This document shows positions 45,417-57,870 of a stretch of DNA of 64,000 nucleotides, piece by piece. Source of the DNA: Desulfoluna limicola (GTDB taxonomy: Bacteria; Desulfobacterota; Desulfobacteria; Desulfobacterales; Desulfolunaceae); contig NZ_AP024488.1 of NCBI RefSeq assembly GCF_021654575.1, forward strand, positions 3,061,501 through 3,125,500, given 5' to 3'. The stretch's first letter is position 1. Every line of letters starts with the position of its first letter. Under the pieces are notes generated by a model, which did no database searches, had not been told where the DNA came from, and worked only from the letters and a program-made list of their open reading frames with translations. The position numbers were made by a program, and so were the translations under genes.

Positions 45417-46595
45417 TCACGCTTCAAGGTAGGTAACCCCGGCAAGGGGCTTGCCCTCCATAAGGGTGAGAAAAGCACCGCCACCCGTGGAGACGTAGGA
45501 GACTTTATCCTCAGCACCCGCCATATGAAGGGCAACGTCCGTATCCCCTCCCCCCACAACAGTCAATGCATCGGCCTCGGCAACGGCCGCAACCAGGTCC
45601 AGGGTACCATGGCTGAAGGGCGCCATCTCAAAGGCCCCCATGGGGCCATTCCAGACAATGGTCTTCGCCTCTTGGACCACCTTGGCATAGGTTGCGCCGG
45701 TTTCCGGGCCGATATCGAGCATCATGACGCCATCGTCAATGGCATCCACAGGGACCACCTCAGAGGCGGCATCCGCGCTGAACTCACCTGCCACCACGCC
45801 ATCCACAGGAAGGTAGAGGGGAATGCCCTTCTCCCGACAGGTGGTGATGACGGAAAGCGCACTCTCCAGCATGTCGTCCTCCACCAGGGAGTTCCCCACG
45901 GAGAGCCCCTGGGCCTTTAAAAAGGTGTTGGCCATGGCACCGCCGATGATCACCTTGTCCACGACACTCAGCATGTTGGTAAGCGCCCCCAGCTTGCTGG
46001 AGATTTTCGCCCCGCCGATAATCGCCACCAGGGGACGCACAGGCTCCCCCATGGCTTTGTTGTAAAAGGCGATCTCCTTTTCCAGAAGAAGACCGGCGCC
46101 CTTCTCCGCCACCTTTTCGGTGATGGCCGCCACCGAAGCGTGAACCCGGTGAGAGACGGCAAAGGCGTTGTTGATGTACACATCACAGAGGCTGGCCAGT
46201 TTTCCGGCAAAGGCAGCGTCGTTGGCCTGCTCTTCATCATGATAGCGAAGGTTCTCCAGCAGAAGCACCTCCCCCTCTTTCATCTCAGCCACCATGGCTG
46301 CAGCGCCGTCACCGACACAATCGGGCGCCATGGCCACCTTACGGCCAAGAAGCCCTTCCAGGTGCTTTGCCACCGGGGCAAGGCTCATCTCAGGGACACG
46401 TTTTCCCTTGGGGCGCCCCAGGTGCGACGCAAGGATCACCTTGGCACCCTGCGCCACGGCATACTCAATGGTCGGCAGGGAGGTACGTACCCGAATATCG
46501 TCGGTAATACGCTGCGTGGCATCCATGGGCACGTTGAAATCCACACGGATAAAGACCCGCTTTCCTGTAATCTCCAGTTCCTTGATTGTCTTCAT
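45417..46595 (-). CDS. pgk: Phosphoglycerate kinase
   Basis: 392 residues, normal length. Motifs: RVDFNVP near 17-23, SHLGRPKG, GGAKISSKLG, GGAMANTFL and the nucleotide loop GGGDTDVAL near the C-terminus. Catalyses 1,3-bisphosphoglycerate plus ADP to 3-phosphoglycerate plus ATP in glycolysis or gluconeogenesis. ATG 46595 with AAGGA nine bases upstream. Gap and tpi genes are not adjacent. A terminator follows. Confidence 0.98.
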   Translation of the reverse strand: MKTIKELEITGKRVFIRVDFNVPMDATQRITDDIRVRTSLPTIEYAVAQGAKVILASHLGRPKGKRVPEMSLAPVAKHLEGLLGRKVAMAPDCVGDGAAAMVAEMKEGEVLLLENLRYHDEEQANDAAFAGKLASLCDVYINNAFAVSHRVHASVAAITEKVAEKGAGLLLEKEIAFYNKAMGEPVRPLVAIIGGAKISSKLGALTNMLSVVDKVIIGGAMANTFLKAQGLSVGNSLVEDDMLESALSVITTCREKGIPLYLPVDGVVAGEFSADAASEVVPVDAIDDGVMMLDIGPETGATYAKVVQEAKTIVWNGPMGAFEMAPFSHGTLDLVAAVAEADALTVVGGGDTDVALHMAGAEDKVSYVSTGGGAFLTLMEGKPLAGVTYLEA

Positions 46596-46665
46596 CTCTA
46601 AGGTTCCTTAAAATGTTGGGGTATATACTCGCCTGTCCCAGGCGAAAAAGTATCGAGTCAGCGTG

Positions 46666-46716
46666 GCCTCCGGCAGCAAGGTGTGCCACCTTGAAAGCAG
46701 GTTGCGGAGGCGCTTT
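46666..46716 (+). repeat. Truncated A-module element
   Basis: GCCTCCGGCAGCAAGGTG/CACCTT, then AAAGCAGGTTGCGGAGGCGC; the distal half is missing. Confidence 0.6.
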
Positions 46717-46732
46717 TGATATTAAAATAACG

Positions 46733-46999
46733 CTACGAGCGTCGCTTTTTGCCGGCCAGTGATTTTTTCTTTGACCACCGCGATAAAAAAGAGAGGTTCC
46801 CCGAGGCGTAGGCCCGGTCCACTTTCTCTTCCTTCACATCGTCCGCTTTGGGATCGGTGGTAAGGGCAGCCCTCAGGCAGGGGGTTTTATGGGGGCATGC
46901 CATGCAGCACTCCGGCGAATGGCGCAGGCCGTCGCCACCCATGGGAAATACGTTTTCCAACACGCCGTAACACACCGGCTTGGTCGATTCATCTGTCAC
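46733..46999 (-). CDS. Small cysteine-containing hypothetical protein
   Basis: 88 residues from GTG 46999, chosen because GGAG stands nine bases before it, immediately after the radC stop; the longer frame would overlap radC by 65 bp. Cys10, Cys31, Cys32, Cys35 and Cys41 (LRHSPECCMACPHKTPC) could bind a metal or Fe-S cluster. The C-terminal half is basic (SRWSKKKSLAGKKRRS), suggesting nucleic-acid contact. Co-transcribed with radC. Family and role unknown. Confidence 0.6.
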   Translation of the reverse strand: MTDESTKPVCYGVLENVFPMGGDGLRHSPECCMACPHKTPCLRAALTTDPKADDVKEEKVDRAYASGNLSFLSRWSKKKSLAGKKRRS

Positions 47000-47012
47000 A
47001 ACAATGGACTCC

Positions 47013-47741
47013 TCAAGGCTCGGAGATCGCCGCCTCTGCCTCTCGGACAAAGCGGTCAATATAGCCGTTTTCTGCAAAACTGTAATGCCCGGCGGCCCCG
47101 ATAATCAGGTGTTCATGGACTGTGATGCCCATGACCCGTAACGCGTTCACCAGTTTTTTCGTCACGCGGACGTCTTCGCCGGACGGTTCCGGCTCGCCCG
47201 AAGGGTGGTTGTGGGCGAAAATCACCGCCGCCGCCTTGTGGGCAAGGGCGGAACTCACCACCTCCCGAGGGTAGACGGCGCTGGAGGTGAGGCTCCCTTC
47301 AAAAAGAACCTCGGATGCCACCACGCAATTCTTGGCGTTCAGGTAGACGGCAAAGAAACACTCTCGCCTCTTGTGCCCGATCTTCAGGTTCAAAAAATCG
47401 AGCAGCTCCCGGGAGTTCAGAATTCGGGGCTGGCTCACCATCCGTTCCCCAAGGTACCGTGCCGCCACCTCTTTAATCAATCGCAGGGCCAGAAGGTTCG
47501 AAGGGCCGATGCCCGCAACCGCCTTTAACTCCCGATCCTCGGCCTCAAACACCGCCCGCAGGGAGCCAAACCGCTCAAGGGCCGCCTTGGCTGGCCCCTT
47601 GCAATCCTTCCGGGGCGTGGAAAGGGTCAGCAACAGCTCCACCACCTCGTAGTCGTGAAAGCCCTCCAGGCCCCCGGCGAGAAACCGCTCCCTGAGCCGG
47701 CGCCGGTGCCCCTGCCGATCATCCTTCCCTTCCGTCACCAT
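47013..47741 (-). CDS. radC: DNA repair protein RadC (JAB domain)
   Basis: 242 residues from ATG 47741 (GGAGG seven bases upstream). An N-terminal helix-hairpin-helix region (LKAVAGIGPSNLLALRLIKE) is followed by a JAMM metal motif HNHPSGEPEPSGED. The RadC name is historic; the true function is uncertain, possibly a nuclease or protease-like DNA-processing role. Heads a short operon with the Cys-rich small gene. Confidence 0.95.
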   Translation of the reverse strand: MVTEGKDDRQGHRRRLRERFLAGGLEGFHDYEVVELLLTLSTPRKDCKGPAKAALERFGSLRAVFEAEDRELKAVAGIGPSNLLALRLIKEVAARYLGERMVSQPRILNSRELLDFLNLKIGHKRRECFFAVYLNAKNCVVASEVLFEGSLTSSAVYPREVVSSALAHKAAAVIFAHNHPSGEPEPSGEDVRVTKKLVNALRVMGITVHEHLIIGAAGHYSFAENGYIDRFVREAEAAISEP

Positions 47742-47888
47742 CTGAAGCCTCCAGGTTCGCAAACGATATAACCACTCCAGCTACCAGAATAAATCGACAT
47801 TGCCCAATTGATGCCACAGATTAATCATCAACTGCAATATCAGTTACATATAGACCTGTTTCAACTTTTAAAAAAACTTCAACTTTGG

Positions 47889-47968
47889 AGGCGGGCGCAG
47901 CCCGAGGAACGAGGGGCAAGCCGCAAAGGCAATCAGCTTTCGAGGTGGCTCACCTCGCCGCCGGAGGC
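47889..47968 (-). repeat. A-module palindromic element
   Basis: A reverse A module (GCCCGAGGAACGAGGGGC core, GAGGTG/CACCTC, ends GCCGCCGGAGGC 47968), lying only 8 bp from the gpsA stop. Confidence 0.75.
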
Positions 47969-47976
47969 TTTCGCTC

Positions 47977-48996
47977 TTACAGTTCCATCTCATGCTTCAG
48001 GTCTCGGGTCATGAGGCGGTTGATGGATTCGGCCGGATCGCGGCCGTCAAAGAGGATATGGTAGACCTCGTTGCAGATGGGCAGCTCCACGCCCAGCTTG
48101 TGGGAGAGGTTGTAGACCGAGCGGGTGGTCTTCACGCCTTCGGCCACCATGCGCATCTCGTCGAGGATCTCGTCAAGGGTCTTGCCCTGGGCAATCTTCA
48201 TGCCCACGGTGTGGTTCCGGCTTAAGCTGCCGGTGCAGGTGAGGATCAGGTCCCCAACGCCTGCCAGGCCAGAAAAGGTGAGGGGCTCTGCGCCCATCTT
48301 CACACCCAGCCGCGTCATCTCGGTGAGGCCCCGGGTGATAAGGGCGGCCCTGGGGTTGAGGCCCGCATTCATGCCGTCACACATGCCGGCGGCGATGGCG
48401 ATGACATTCTTCATGGCACCGCCCACCTCCACCCCGATGGGGTCGGAGTTGACATAGACCCGGAACACCGGCGAGGCAAAGGTCTCCTGGACCTTTCTGG
48501 CCACCTCGAGATCCTTGGCTGCAACGGCCACCACGGTGGGGACGCCTGCCGCCACCTCTTTGGCAAAGCTGGGACCTGAGAGAACCGCAATCCGTTCTGC
48601 CGGAATCTGGGGAAGGCACTCGTCGAGGACCCCTGTCATGGTCAGGTGGGTCTTGTTCTCAATCCCCTTGGAGGCGGTGACCACGATGGTCTCCTTACCC
48701 ATGTGGGGAGCCATCAAGCCAGCAATGACACGCATATGATGAGAAGGAACCACGACAAGCAGCAGGTCTTTGCCGCTCACCGCCTGCTTCAGATCACAGG
48801 TGGGGGTAATCCGATCGGGCAATTTTGCGCCGGGCAGAAACACCTTGTTCTCACGATCCGTTGCAATCTGGTCCCTGACCTCCTCTTCAAACACCCAGAG
48901 ATCGAGGTCGAATCCATTTTCGGCCAGAAGATAAGCCAAGGCCGTGCCCCAGCTGCCACCACCAATCACACCTATGTTCATTGTCTTTTTTTTCAT
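47977..48996 (-). CDS. gpsA: NAD(P)-dependent glycerol-3-phosphate dehydrogenase
   Basis: 339 residues from ATG 48996 (AAGGACG upstream; the ATG at 48981 is the other option). NAD-binding GVIGGGSWGTALA, catalytic Lys region GGAMKNVIAIAAG, then GLAGVGDLILTC. Reduces dihydroxyacetone phosphate to glycerol-3-phosphate for phospholipid synthesis. Stands alone between radC and gyrA on the same strand. Confidence 0.97.
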   Translation of the reverse strand: MKKKTMNIGVIGGGSWGTALAYLLAENGFDLDLWVFEEEVRDQIATDRENKVFLPGAKLPDRITPTCDLKQAVSGKDLLLVVVPSHHMRVIAGLMAPHMGKETIVVTASKGIENKTHLTMTGVLDECLPQIPAERIAVLSGPSFAKEVAAGVPTVVAVAAKDLEVARKVQETFASPVFRVYVNSDPIGVEVGGAMKNVIAIAAGMCDGMNAGLNPRAALITRGLTEMTRLGVKMGAEPLTFSGLAGVGDLILTCTGSLSRNHTVGMKIAQGKTLDEILDEMRMVAEGVKTTRSVYNLSHKLGVELPICNEVYHILFDGRDPAESINRLMTRDLKHEMEL

Positions 48997-49173
48997 ACGT
49001 CCTTTGCTTTGCGCCGATCGCTTTATTGTTACTGTGTTGCCGACCTTGGATACCCGGGGTAAGACCCGCTGCGACGTCCTGGCACGCCTTCCCGCAGAGA
49101 GACAGAAGGCGCCGGCGCCCATGATGGATTATGAACAGCCCACAGGGACTCCATGGAAAAAATGGTCGTAAAC

Positions 49174-49204
49174 GAAAAATGGCGGGGCAAGCCCCGCCAT
49201 TTTC
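49174..49204 (-). terminator. Intrinsic terminator of gyrA
   Basis: AATGGCGGGGC-tt-GCCCCGCCATTTTT on the minus strand, nine bases after the gyrA stop. Confidence 0.9.
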
Positions 49205-49212
49205 ATTATGGT

Positions 49213-51792
<2,580 letters not shown>

Positions 51793-51965
51793 AGAGTTCA
51801 CTACCTTCATCTGCTAACGTGCATGTCCAAAGTCGCAATGGCACCTGTACCCGAAAAACCGGATAGTTATGACGGCCTCGCAAGCGTTGCATTCAATCTG
51901 TCGTCGAGGATTAAGAGAGCCCGTTCTCACAGGCTTCACAGGAAGAAGCCACCGCGAAGGGATGG

Positions 51966-53087
51966 CTACTCGTCATGGATTTCTCCTGAGACCTCATCGA
52001 AGTGGATCCGCTTTCGTCCTTCGGGTTCCACAAGGCTTTTGTAACTCTTATTATATATATCCGATAAGGTCAAAAAAAACGTGATCACAAGGGGGCCATA
52101 TATGATCCCGAGAATACCGAAAAGCTGAAGCCCCCCGATAATACCCAAAAAGACCAGCAGGGTATGCATCTTGATACGCTTGCCCACCACCGCCGGTTTA
52201 AAGAGATATTCCACGCCGCCGGAGAGAATCACATAGATCACCATCACGGCAATCCCTGCCCCCATTCGCCCCTCAAAAAAAAGCCAGATGGCCGCCGGCA
52301 TAAAGATGATGCCGATGCCCACGATGGGAAGGAACGCGAAGAAGGCCATCGCCACCCCCCAAAGGACCGGAGACCGAAATCCGAAAAAGGTGAAAACGAG
52401 CCCGCCAACCACCCCTTGAATCATCCCGCTGATGCCGTTGACCACCAGAACGGCGCCGGCCATATCCTTGAACTTGTTCATCAGCTTGATGTCCTGATCG
52501 TCGGGCAGCGGGGAAAGATCCACGATGTACCGCAGAAGCCGGTTCCCGTCCAGGAGCAGGTAGTAGATGATGATCAGCATCAGAAAAAAATGAATGACGA
52601 ACTTCAGGAGATGTGAGGCAATGGCATTGGCCTGGTTCAGGAGTTTCAGGCCCACGGACTTGCCCATGTCTGCGATGGGCTGCATGACCTCGTCAAAGGT
52701 GAGGTGCAGATCAAAATTGCCTAGAATTGCGTTGATCCGCCCCAGGATATTTCGGGAAACAAAAAACTGCTTCACCGCCTCTACGACGTCCGCACTGAGA
52801 GCCCTCACGTAAAAGTTATGAATCTCGTTGGCCAGAACCCCCACAAACAAGACGATGGGAACGAAAAGGACCACAAAAATCAAACAACAGGTGAGAAATG
52901 AGGCGTACCGGGACGGGATCTTTTTGCTCAAGAGACGATAGACAGGGTAGAAGACACCGCTTACCACAGCCCCCATGACAATCACGGAGATAAAGGGCCA
53001 GAGGAGCTTACCCAGAAGAAACAAAGAGATAATAAACAGTATCAGGAAAAACCAGAGAATCAGGTCGCGGGGTGTCTTGTCCAGCAT
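51966..53087 (-). CDS. AI-2E family transporter (UPF0118)
   Basis: 373 residues from ATG 53087; a GTG at 53102 overlaps the GGGGAGG and is less likely. About eight membrane segments, with two hydrophobic N-terminal helices (ILWFFLILFIISLFLLG), a long amphipathic middle and a C-terminal block GLQLFGILGIIYGPLVITFF typical of the family. Members export or exchange small molecules or Na+/H+; the substrate cannot be assigned. On the same strand as gyrA with a 170-bp gap. Confidence 0.9.
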   Translation of the reverse strand: MLDKTPRDLILWFFLILFIISLFLLGKLLWPFISVIVMGAVVSGVFYPVYRLLSKKIPSRYASFLTCCLIFVVLFVPIVLFVGVLANEIHNFYVRALSADVVEAVKQFFVSRNILGRINAILGNFDLHLTFDEVMQPIADMGKSVGLKLLNQANAIASHLLKFVIHFFLMLIIIYYLLLDGNRLLRYIVDLSPLPDDQDIKLMNKFKDMAGAVLVVNGISGMIQGVVGGLVFTFFGFRSPVLWGVAMAFFAFLPIVGIGIIFMPAAIWLFFEGRMGAGIAVMVIYVILSGGVEYLFKPAVVGKRIKMHTLLVFLGIIGGLQLFGILGIIYGPLVITFFLTLSDIYNKSYKSLVEPEGRKRIHFDEVSGEIHDE

Positions 53088-53201
53088 AATCGAGAGATCC
53101 ACCTCCCCGGAATGAAGGCCATGGGGGCCTGTCGGGGATGAAGGGGCCGGAAAAGGGCGGAGAAGGCGAATCCAGGCCTCCGCCCCCCGGCAAAAATGGG
53201 G

Positions 53202-53360
53202 CTACTTCCGAATAATATTAAACACGCCGGCAAAAAGCAGCGTTTCGTAGATCACAACGGGAAGTACGGCGTGACCGAAAAGGGCAAAAACGATGCCACC
53301 GCCCATAATAGCGGGAACACCGGAAAAGATCATGATACCAACCTTCTGTGCCTTGTCCAT
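53202..53360 (-). CDS. Small two-helix membrane protein
   Basis: 52 residues from ATG 53360, with AAGGAGG 12 bases upstream. Two hydrophobic stretches (GIMIFSGVPAIMGGGIVFAL and AVLPVVIYETLLFAGVF) separated by a short turn, few charges. A membrane-embedded protein of unknown role, 100 bp upstream of the AI-2E family gene on the same strand and possibly co-transcribed with it. Confidence 0.6.
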   Translation of the reverse strand: MDKAQKVGIMIFSGVPAIMGGGIVFALFGHAVLPVVIYETLLFAGVFNIIRK

Positions 53361-53569
53361 CGTAGCAAAAGCCTCCTTGGTTTGAGCAGCATAGCGCGAA
53401 ATCAATCGATTTTCCCTTAAATCGAGTGATTTACATTTAGCAATAACACACCATCAAGTAAAGCAAAAAAGGCCCTTGAACGGGCATCTGGAAAGGATGA
53501 CAGAGGCAGGGCTGTGGACGCCTCCGCTTTGAGTGCACACAACCCCTCTTCCCTGGAAAATCAAGGGTT

Positions 53570-53771
53570 GCCTCCGGCGGCGCGCGGCGCGCCCGAAAAG
53601 CACATGCCTGAGAACGTAACGGGAAGTGAGATGCAGTGAACGCAACAACGCATGAGCTTCAGCCATAAAATCGATGCGCTTTGCCCCGAGGAACGAGGGA
53701 CAAAGCGCATTGGCAACCAGGGGACCCGGGGTGGCGAAGCCACTTTGGGAAAAACCCTGGCCACCGGAGGC
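53570..53771. repeat. A-type palindromic element, complex copy
   Basis: Starts GCCTCCGGCGGCGCGCGGCG (53570) and ends CACCGGAGGC (53771). Inside, ATGCGCTTTG and CAAAGCGCAT (about 53669-53711) form an exact 10-bp stem around CCCCGAGGAACGAGGG. The word GGTGGCGAAGCCAC is shared with the 6.1 and 13.8 kb copies. It fills the gap downstream of thiolase copy 2. Confidence 0.7.
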
Positions 53772-53778
53772 GTTTCTC

Positions 53779-55065
53779 TTAAGATTCAATCACCATGGCC
53801 ATGCCCATGCCACCACCGATGCACATGGAGATAAGGCCGGTGGAGAGCCCCTTTCTCTGCATCTGGTACATGCCGGTGACCATCTGGCGAGCGCCGGTGG
53901 CGCCAATGGGGTGACCAAGGGAGATACCGCTACCCAGCTGGTTGGGCTTGTCCACGGGGATGTTCAGCTCTCTCATGCAGCCGATGGCCTGGGAGGCGAA
54001 GGCTTCGTTGAGCTCAATCATCTCAAGGTCATTCACGTCCATGGAAAGACGTCCCATGAGCTTGCGAACGGCAGGAACAGGGCCGAGCCCCATGTATGCA
54101 GGGTCAAGGCCACCTGAAGAGAACCCTTTGATCTTGACAATGGGGGTAAGCCCCAGCTCTTTGGCCTTCTCTTCACTCATCATGAGAACAGTGGCGGCGC
54201 CGTCGTTGATACCGGAAGCGTTGCCGGCGGTGACCGTGCCGTCTTTTTTGAAAGCGGGGCGCATCTTGGCGAGTTTCTCAAGGGAGGTTTCCATGGGACG
54301 CTCGTCCACATTGAAAAGGGTGTCCCCCCTGCGGGACTTCATCACCACGTCGGCAATTTCACCAGCAAACACCCCGCTGTTGATGCCTTCCATGGCTCGC
54401 TGGTGGGAGAGAAGGGCCAACTCGTCCTGCTCTTCACGGGTGATCCCGTATTTGGCCACGATATTCTCGGCGGTGATCCCCATGTGGTACCCGTAGAAGA
54501 TCTCGTACAGGCCGTCGTACACGACGAGGTCGGTCACTTCACCAACGCCGGTGAGCTCCATGCGGTGTCCCCAGCGTGCTTTGGGAAGGGCCATGGGGGC
54601 GTTGCTCATGGACTCCATGCCGCCAGCCAGCACCACGTCGGCATCGCCACACATAATGGACTGAGCGCCGAGTGCAATGGCCTTCAGACCGGAACCGCAC
54701 ACCTTGTTGAGAGAAAAGGCCGGGGTCTCCTTGGGAAGACCGGCTCGAATCATGGCCTGACGTGCCGGGTTCTGCCCCTGAGCCGCCTGAAGGACGTTGC
54801 CCATAATCACTTCATCGACAACCACGGGAGCGGCGCTCTCATCCCAGTCGTAGCCCTTGGCTTCCAACTCTGTGAGCCCCTGATCTTTCAGGGTGTCAGG
54901 ACAGATGGTCTTCATCTCGTCGCTCAAGGCAGGACGAAGCCCGGCTTTTTTAAAGGTCTCTTTCATGACCACGGCACCAAGATCGGCAACACTGACACTT
55001 TTAAGCCCTGCTCCGAAGGTACCGATGGCGGTACGTGAACCACTGACGATCACTACATTTTTCAT
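53779..55065 (-). CDS. Acetyl-CoA acetyltransferase (thiolase), copy 2
   Basis: 428 residues, ATG 55065 with GGGAGG. Same length and motifs as copy 1 (Cys123 nucleophile, NEAFA, GHPIGATGAR, CIGGGMG) and the same extra segment at 47-80. By eye about 36 residues differ, so roughly 92% identical. Unlike copy 1 it has no hbd gene after it and no -24/-12 sequence upstream. It probably makes or cleaves acetoacetyl-CoA under different control. Confidence 0.95.
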   Translation of the reverse strand: MKNVVIVSGSRTAIGTFGAGLKSVSVADLGAVVMKETFKKAGLRPALSDEMKTICPDTLKDQGLTELEAKGYDWDESAAPVVVDEVIMGNVLQAAQGQNPARQAMIRAGLPKETPAFSLNKVCGSGLKAIALGAQSIMCGDADVVLAGGMESMSNAPMALPKARWGHRMELTGVGEVTDLVVYDGLYEIFYGYHMGITAENIVAKYGITREEQDELALLSHQRAMEGINSGVFAGEIADVVMKSRRGDTLFNVDERPMETSLEKLAKMRPAFKKDGTVTAGNASGINDGAATVLMMSEEKAKELGLTPIVKIKGFSSGGLDPAYMGLGPVPAVRKLMGRLSMDVNDLEMIELNEAFASQAIGCMRELNIPVDKPNQLGSGISLGHPIGATGARQMVTGMYQMQRKGLSTGLISMCIGGGMGMAMVIES

Positions 55066-55223
55066 GGGATCCTCCCGTTAATATATTTAGGCCATGACTC
55101 TTTGAACTTTTCTGCTATGATTAAAAGCTTGTTCTATTTCATGTAGTATATAGACGGCGCTATCACCGCTTGTTTTAACGCATCAAGCTTTAACAGAACC
55201 GATAACAAAAGACAACATACGTC

Positions 55224-55988
55224 ATGTGCCTGATCCTTGTTTCCCTCTCGAGTCACCCATCCTTTCCTCTTATCATCGCCTCCAACCGCGATGAGTTCCA
55301 CAACCGAGCAACCGACCCCATGGCATGGCACCAGACAACCCCTGCCATCCTCCACGGAACCGACCTCAAAGAGGGGGGAACCTGGATGGGGATTACCGAA
55401 AACGGGCGCATCGCTGCCCTCACAAACCACAGAGACCCCTCGCGCATCAAGCCCGATGCCGCCTCACGCGGCTGGATCGTCTCACGATTCCTGGAAGGCT
55501 CCGACGACGCCCCGGACTTTGCCGAGTCCCTTCGCAAGGAGAAAGACCGTTACAACGGCTTCAACCTCCTCTTCGGCACCGTGGACCGCCTCTACCACTA
55601 CAGCAACATCTCAGACACCCTTACGCAGCTCGCGCCCGGTGTCCACGGGGTCAGCAACGCCCTCCTGAACACCCCCTGGCCCAAAGTGGAAACCGGTAAA
55701 AAAGAGCTGGAAGCCCTTGAACACCCATCCGAAGAACACCTCTTCGCCCTTCTCGGAAACCGCGTCAAACCCGACGATGCCCTCTTGCCCGAGACCGGCA
55801 TGAGCCTGGAGTGGGAACGCATCCTCTCCCCCCTCTTCATCCAAAGCGAGATCTACGGAACCCGCTCCAGCTGCCTCATCACCATGGATTCACACCGCAC
55901 CATAACCGCCACCGAACGCACCTACACGTGCCCCGGCACTGGCCCGGCCGATATTTCAGGCGAACGGCGCTTTCAGTTCAAGGTGTAA
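55224..55988 (+). CDS. NRDE/TANGO2 family protein
   Basis: 254 residues starting MCLILV, with Cys2 as in eukaryotic TANGO2, then the family signature ASNRDEFHNRAT, GGTWMGITENGRIAALTNHR and an RSSC motif late. The family has been linked to haem or lipid handling in eukaryotes; the bacterial role is unknown. No clear Shine-Dalgarno before the ATG. Divergent from thiolase copy 2 across 158 bp. Confidence 0.92.
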   Translation: MCLILVSLSSHPSFPLIIASNRDEFHNRATDPMAWHQTTPAILHGTDLKEGGTWMGITENGRIAALTNHRDPSRIKPDAASRGWIVSRFLEGSDDAPDFAESLRKEKDRYNGFNLLFGTVDRLYHYSNISDTLTQLAPGVHGVSNALLNTPWPKVETGKKELEALEHPSEEHLFALLGNRVKPDDALLPETGMSLEWERILSPLFIQSEIYGTRSSCLITMDSHRTITATERTYTCPGTGPADISGERRFQFKV

Positions 55989-56003
55989 GGGCTGGAAAAA
56001 CTG

Positions 56004-56483
56004 AGCCTCCGGCGGCGAGGTGAGCCACCTCGAAAGCTAATTGCGAGTCTGTGGATACATTCTCGGAGCCCCTGAGGTTCCGGCTTTTGCCTGAGTGATC
56101 GTGGAATTACAGCGGCGACGCAGGATGGCCAAAGGGTGTGCCGTGCCCATCACGAACGGTGATAACAGTCCATATCGGAACAGGGTGTCGAGCTGTCGAT
56201 ATTTCGGTCAATATATGGGTGGAGGTTAATCGACCAATGATGGGCACGCTTCGCCAAATCAATAAAATTGATGCCAATCCTACTGGATTCCAACAGCCTC
56301 ACCGGTAGGGAATAATTATAATATGGGAGAGGTATCAGAGGACAGAAGACACAAAGAGAAGGTTGCAATGGCTCAGTGATTGCATTCCCAGGCGGAGCTT
56401 GGGAACGCAGAAACCATCGTCACACTATGTCATTTCTTTTGCAAACCTGGGGTCCAGGGGGTCACCCCCTGGCTGCCGGAGGC
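56004..56483. repeat. Two A-type element fragments bracketing a gap
   Basis: GCCTCCGGCGGCGAGGTG/CACCTCG at 56004-56045, and in reverse CCAGGGGGTCACCCCCTGG with CTGCCGGAGGC ending at 56483. Between them no gene is seen. The two ends are in the inverted orientation expected for one long composite. Confidence 0.6.
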
Positions 56484-56489
56484 ACGTTT

Positions 56490-57830
56490 TTACTTTTTTT
56501 TATTTCTTCGGATGATCTCTTTCCAAGAGGCGAGACGCGGGCCGACGATGGATTCGTAGCCGCGATCGGTGGGCGTGTACCAGCTCTTTCCCTCGAGCTC
56601 GTCGGGGAGGTACTGTTGGGGAGCAAAGCCACCTGGGTAGTCGTGGGCGTACCGGTATCCCTCTTTGTACCCCATCTCTTTCATAAGAGCGGTGGGGGCG
56701 TTGCAGATATGCTTGGGAACGGGAAGGGAGCCCCCCTTTTCGACCTCTGCCCTGACGGCAGCAAGGGCTGTGTAGACGCTGTTGCTTTTTGCGGCCGTGG
56801 CGAGATAGACCGCTGCCTGGGCAAGGGCCCGTTCCCCTTCGGCAGCCCCTAAGAATTTGTACGCTTCCACGGCATGCATGACCATGGAAAGGGCAGCGGG
56901 GTCGGCCATGCCCACATCTTCCGTGGCGACAGCTGCCATTCGGCGGGCAATATAAAAGGGGTCTTCCCCGGCATGGAGCATGCGCACCATCCAGTAGAGG
57001 GCACCGTCAGGGTCGCTGCCACGAAGGCTCTTGTGAAAGGCGGAGATAAGATTGAAGTGCTCGTCACCGCTCTTGTCGTACCGAACGGCTTTGCGCTCGA
57101 GCAGGGCCTCGGCCTCGGCAAGGGAGACCCTGCAGCCCTTCCCAGCCTCCATGCGTTTCTGGTCCACAAGGATTTCAAGGGTATTCAACGCCGTGCGCAC
57201 GTCGCCATCGGCCATGCGTACGAGGTGGAAAAGAGCCTCGTCATCCACAGCCACATCCAAGCGCGCCAGCCCGCGATCCGGGTCTTCTATGGCCCGCTTC
57301 AGCACCTGAAAGATGGTCTCGGAGGTCAGGGGTTTCAGGGTCACCACCCGAACCCTGGAGAGAAGGGCGGGGATCACTTCAAAGGATGGGTTTTCTGTGG
57401 TGGCACCCAGAAGGGTGATCAGGCCACTCTCCACGTGGTAAAGGAAGGCGTCCTGCTGGGCTTTGTTGAATCGGTGGATTTCATCCACGAAGAGGACGGT
57501 TTTTCGCCCTTTGAGGTTGCGCTCTTTCTTGGCCTCTTCGATGACGGCCCGCACATCCTTGACACCGGAGAGCACGGCCGAAATCTTGATGAACCGGCAC
57601 TGGGTTTCAGAGGCAATGATGGAGGCAAGGGTGGTCTTTCCACAGCCGGGAGGGCCCCACATGACCATGGGGAAAATGCGATCGGAGGCGATGGCGCCTG
57701 CTATGAGGCCGCCAGCTCCCGTGAGATGCTCCTGACCCATGACCTCTGCAAGGGTCCTCGGCCGCATCCGCTCAGCCAAAGGGGCGTGAGTGGTGCCGTG
57801 CTCCTCATTTCTGTAGTCAAACAGATCCAT
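56490..57830 (-). CDS. rarA: Replication-associated recombination protein RarA (MgsA)
   Basis: 446 residues, the same size as E. coli RarA. Walker A GPPGCGKT, Walker B VLFVDEIHRF, sensor ATTENPSF, then the MgsA C-terminal tetramerisation region (AHDYPGGFAPQQYLPDELEG). A clamp-loader-like ATPase acting at stalled replication forks. No strong Shine-Dalgarno. Monocistronic by position. Confidence 0.96.
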   Translation of the reverse strand: MDLFDYRNEEHGTTHAPLAERMRPRTLAEVMGQEHLTGAGGLIAGAIASDRIFPMVMWGPPGCGKTTLASIIASETQCRFIKISAVLSGVKDVRAVIEEAKKERNLKGRKTVLFVDEIHRFNKAQQDAFLYHVESGLITLLGATTENPSFEVIPALLSRVRVVTLKPLTSETIFQVLKRAIEDPDRGLARLDVAVDDEALFHLVRMADGDVRTALNTLEILVDQKRMEAGKGCRVSLAEAEALLERKAVRYDKSGDEHFNLISAFHKSLRGSDPDGALYWMVRMLHAGEDPFYIARRMAAVATEDVGMADPAALSMVMHAVEAYKFLGAAEGERALAQAAVYLATAAKSNSVYTALAAVRAEVEKGGSLPVPKHICNAPTALMKEMGYKEGYRYAHDYPGGFAPQQYLPDELEGKSWYTPTDRGYESIVGPRLASWKEIIRRNKKK

Positions 57831-57870
57831 AACCAGACCACTTCCCAGGCTCGCTGTCCTTAAAAAGCAT

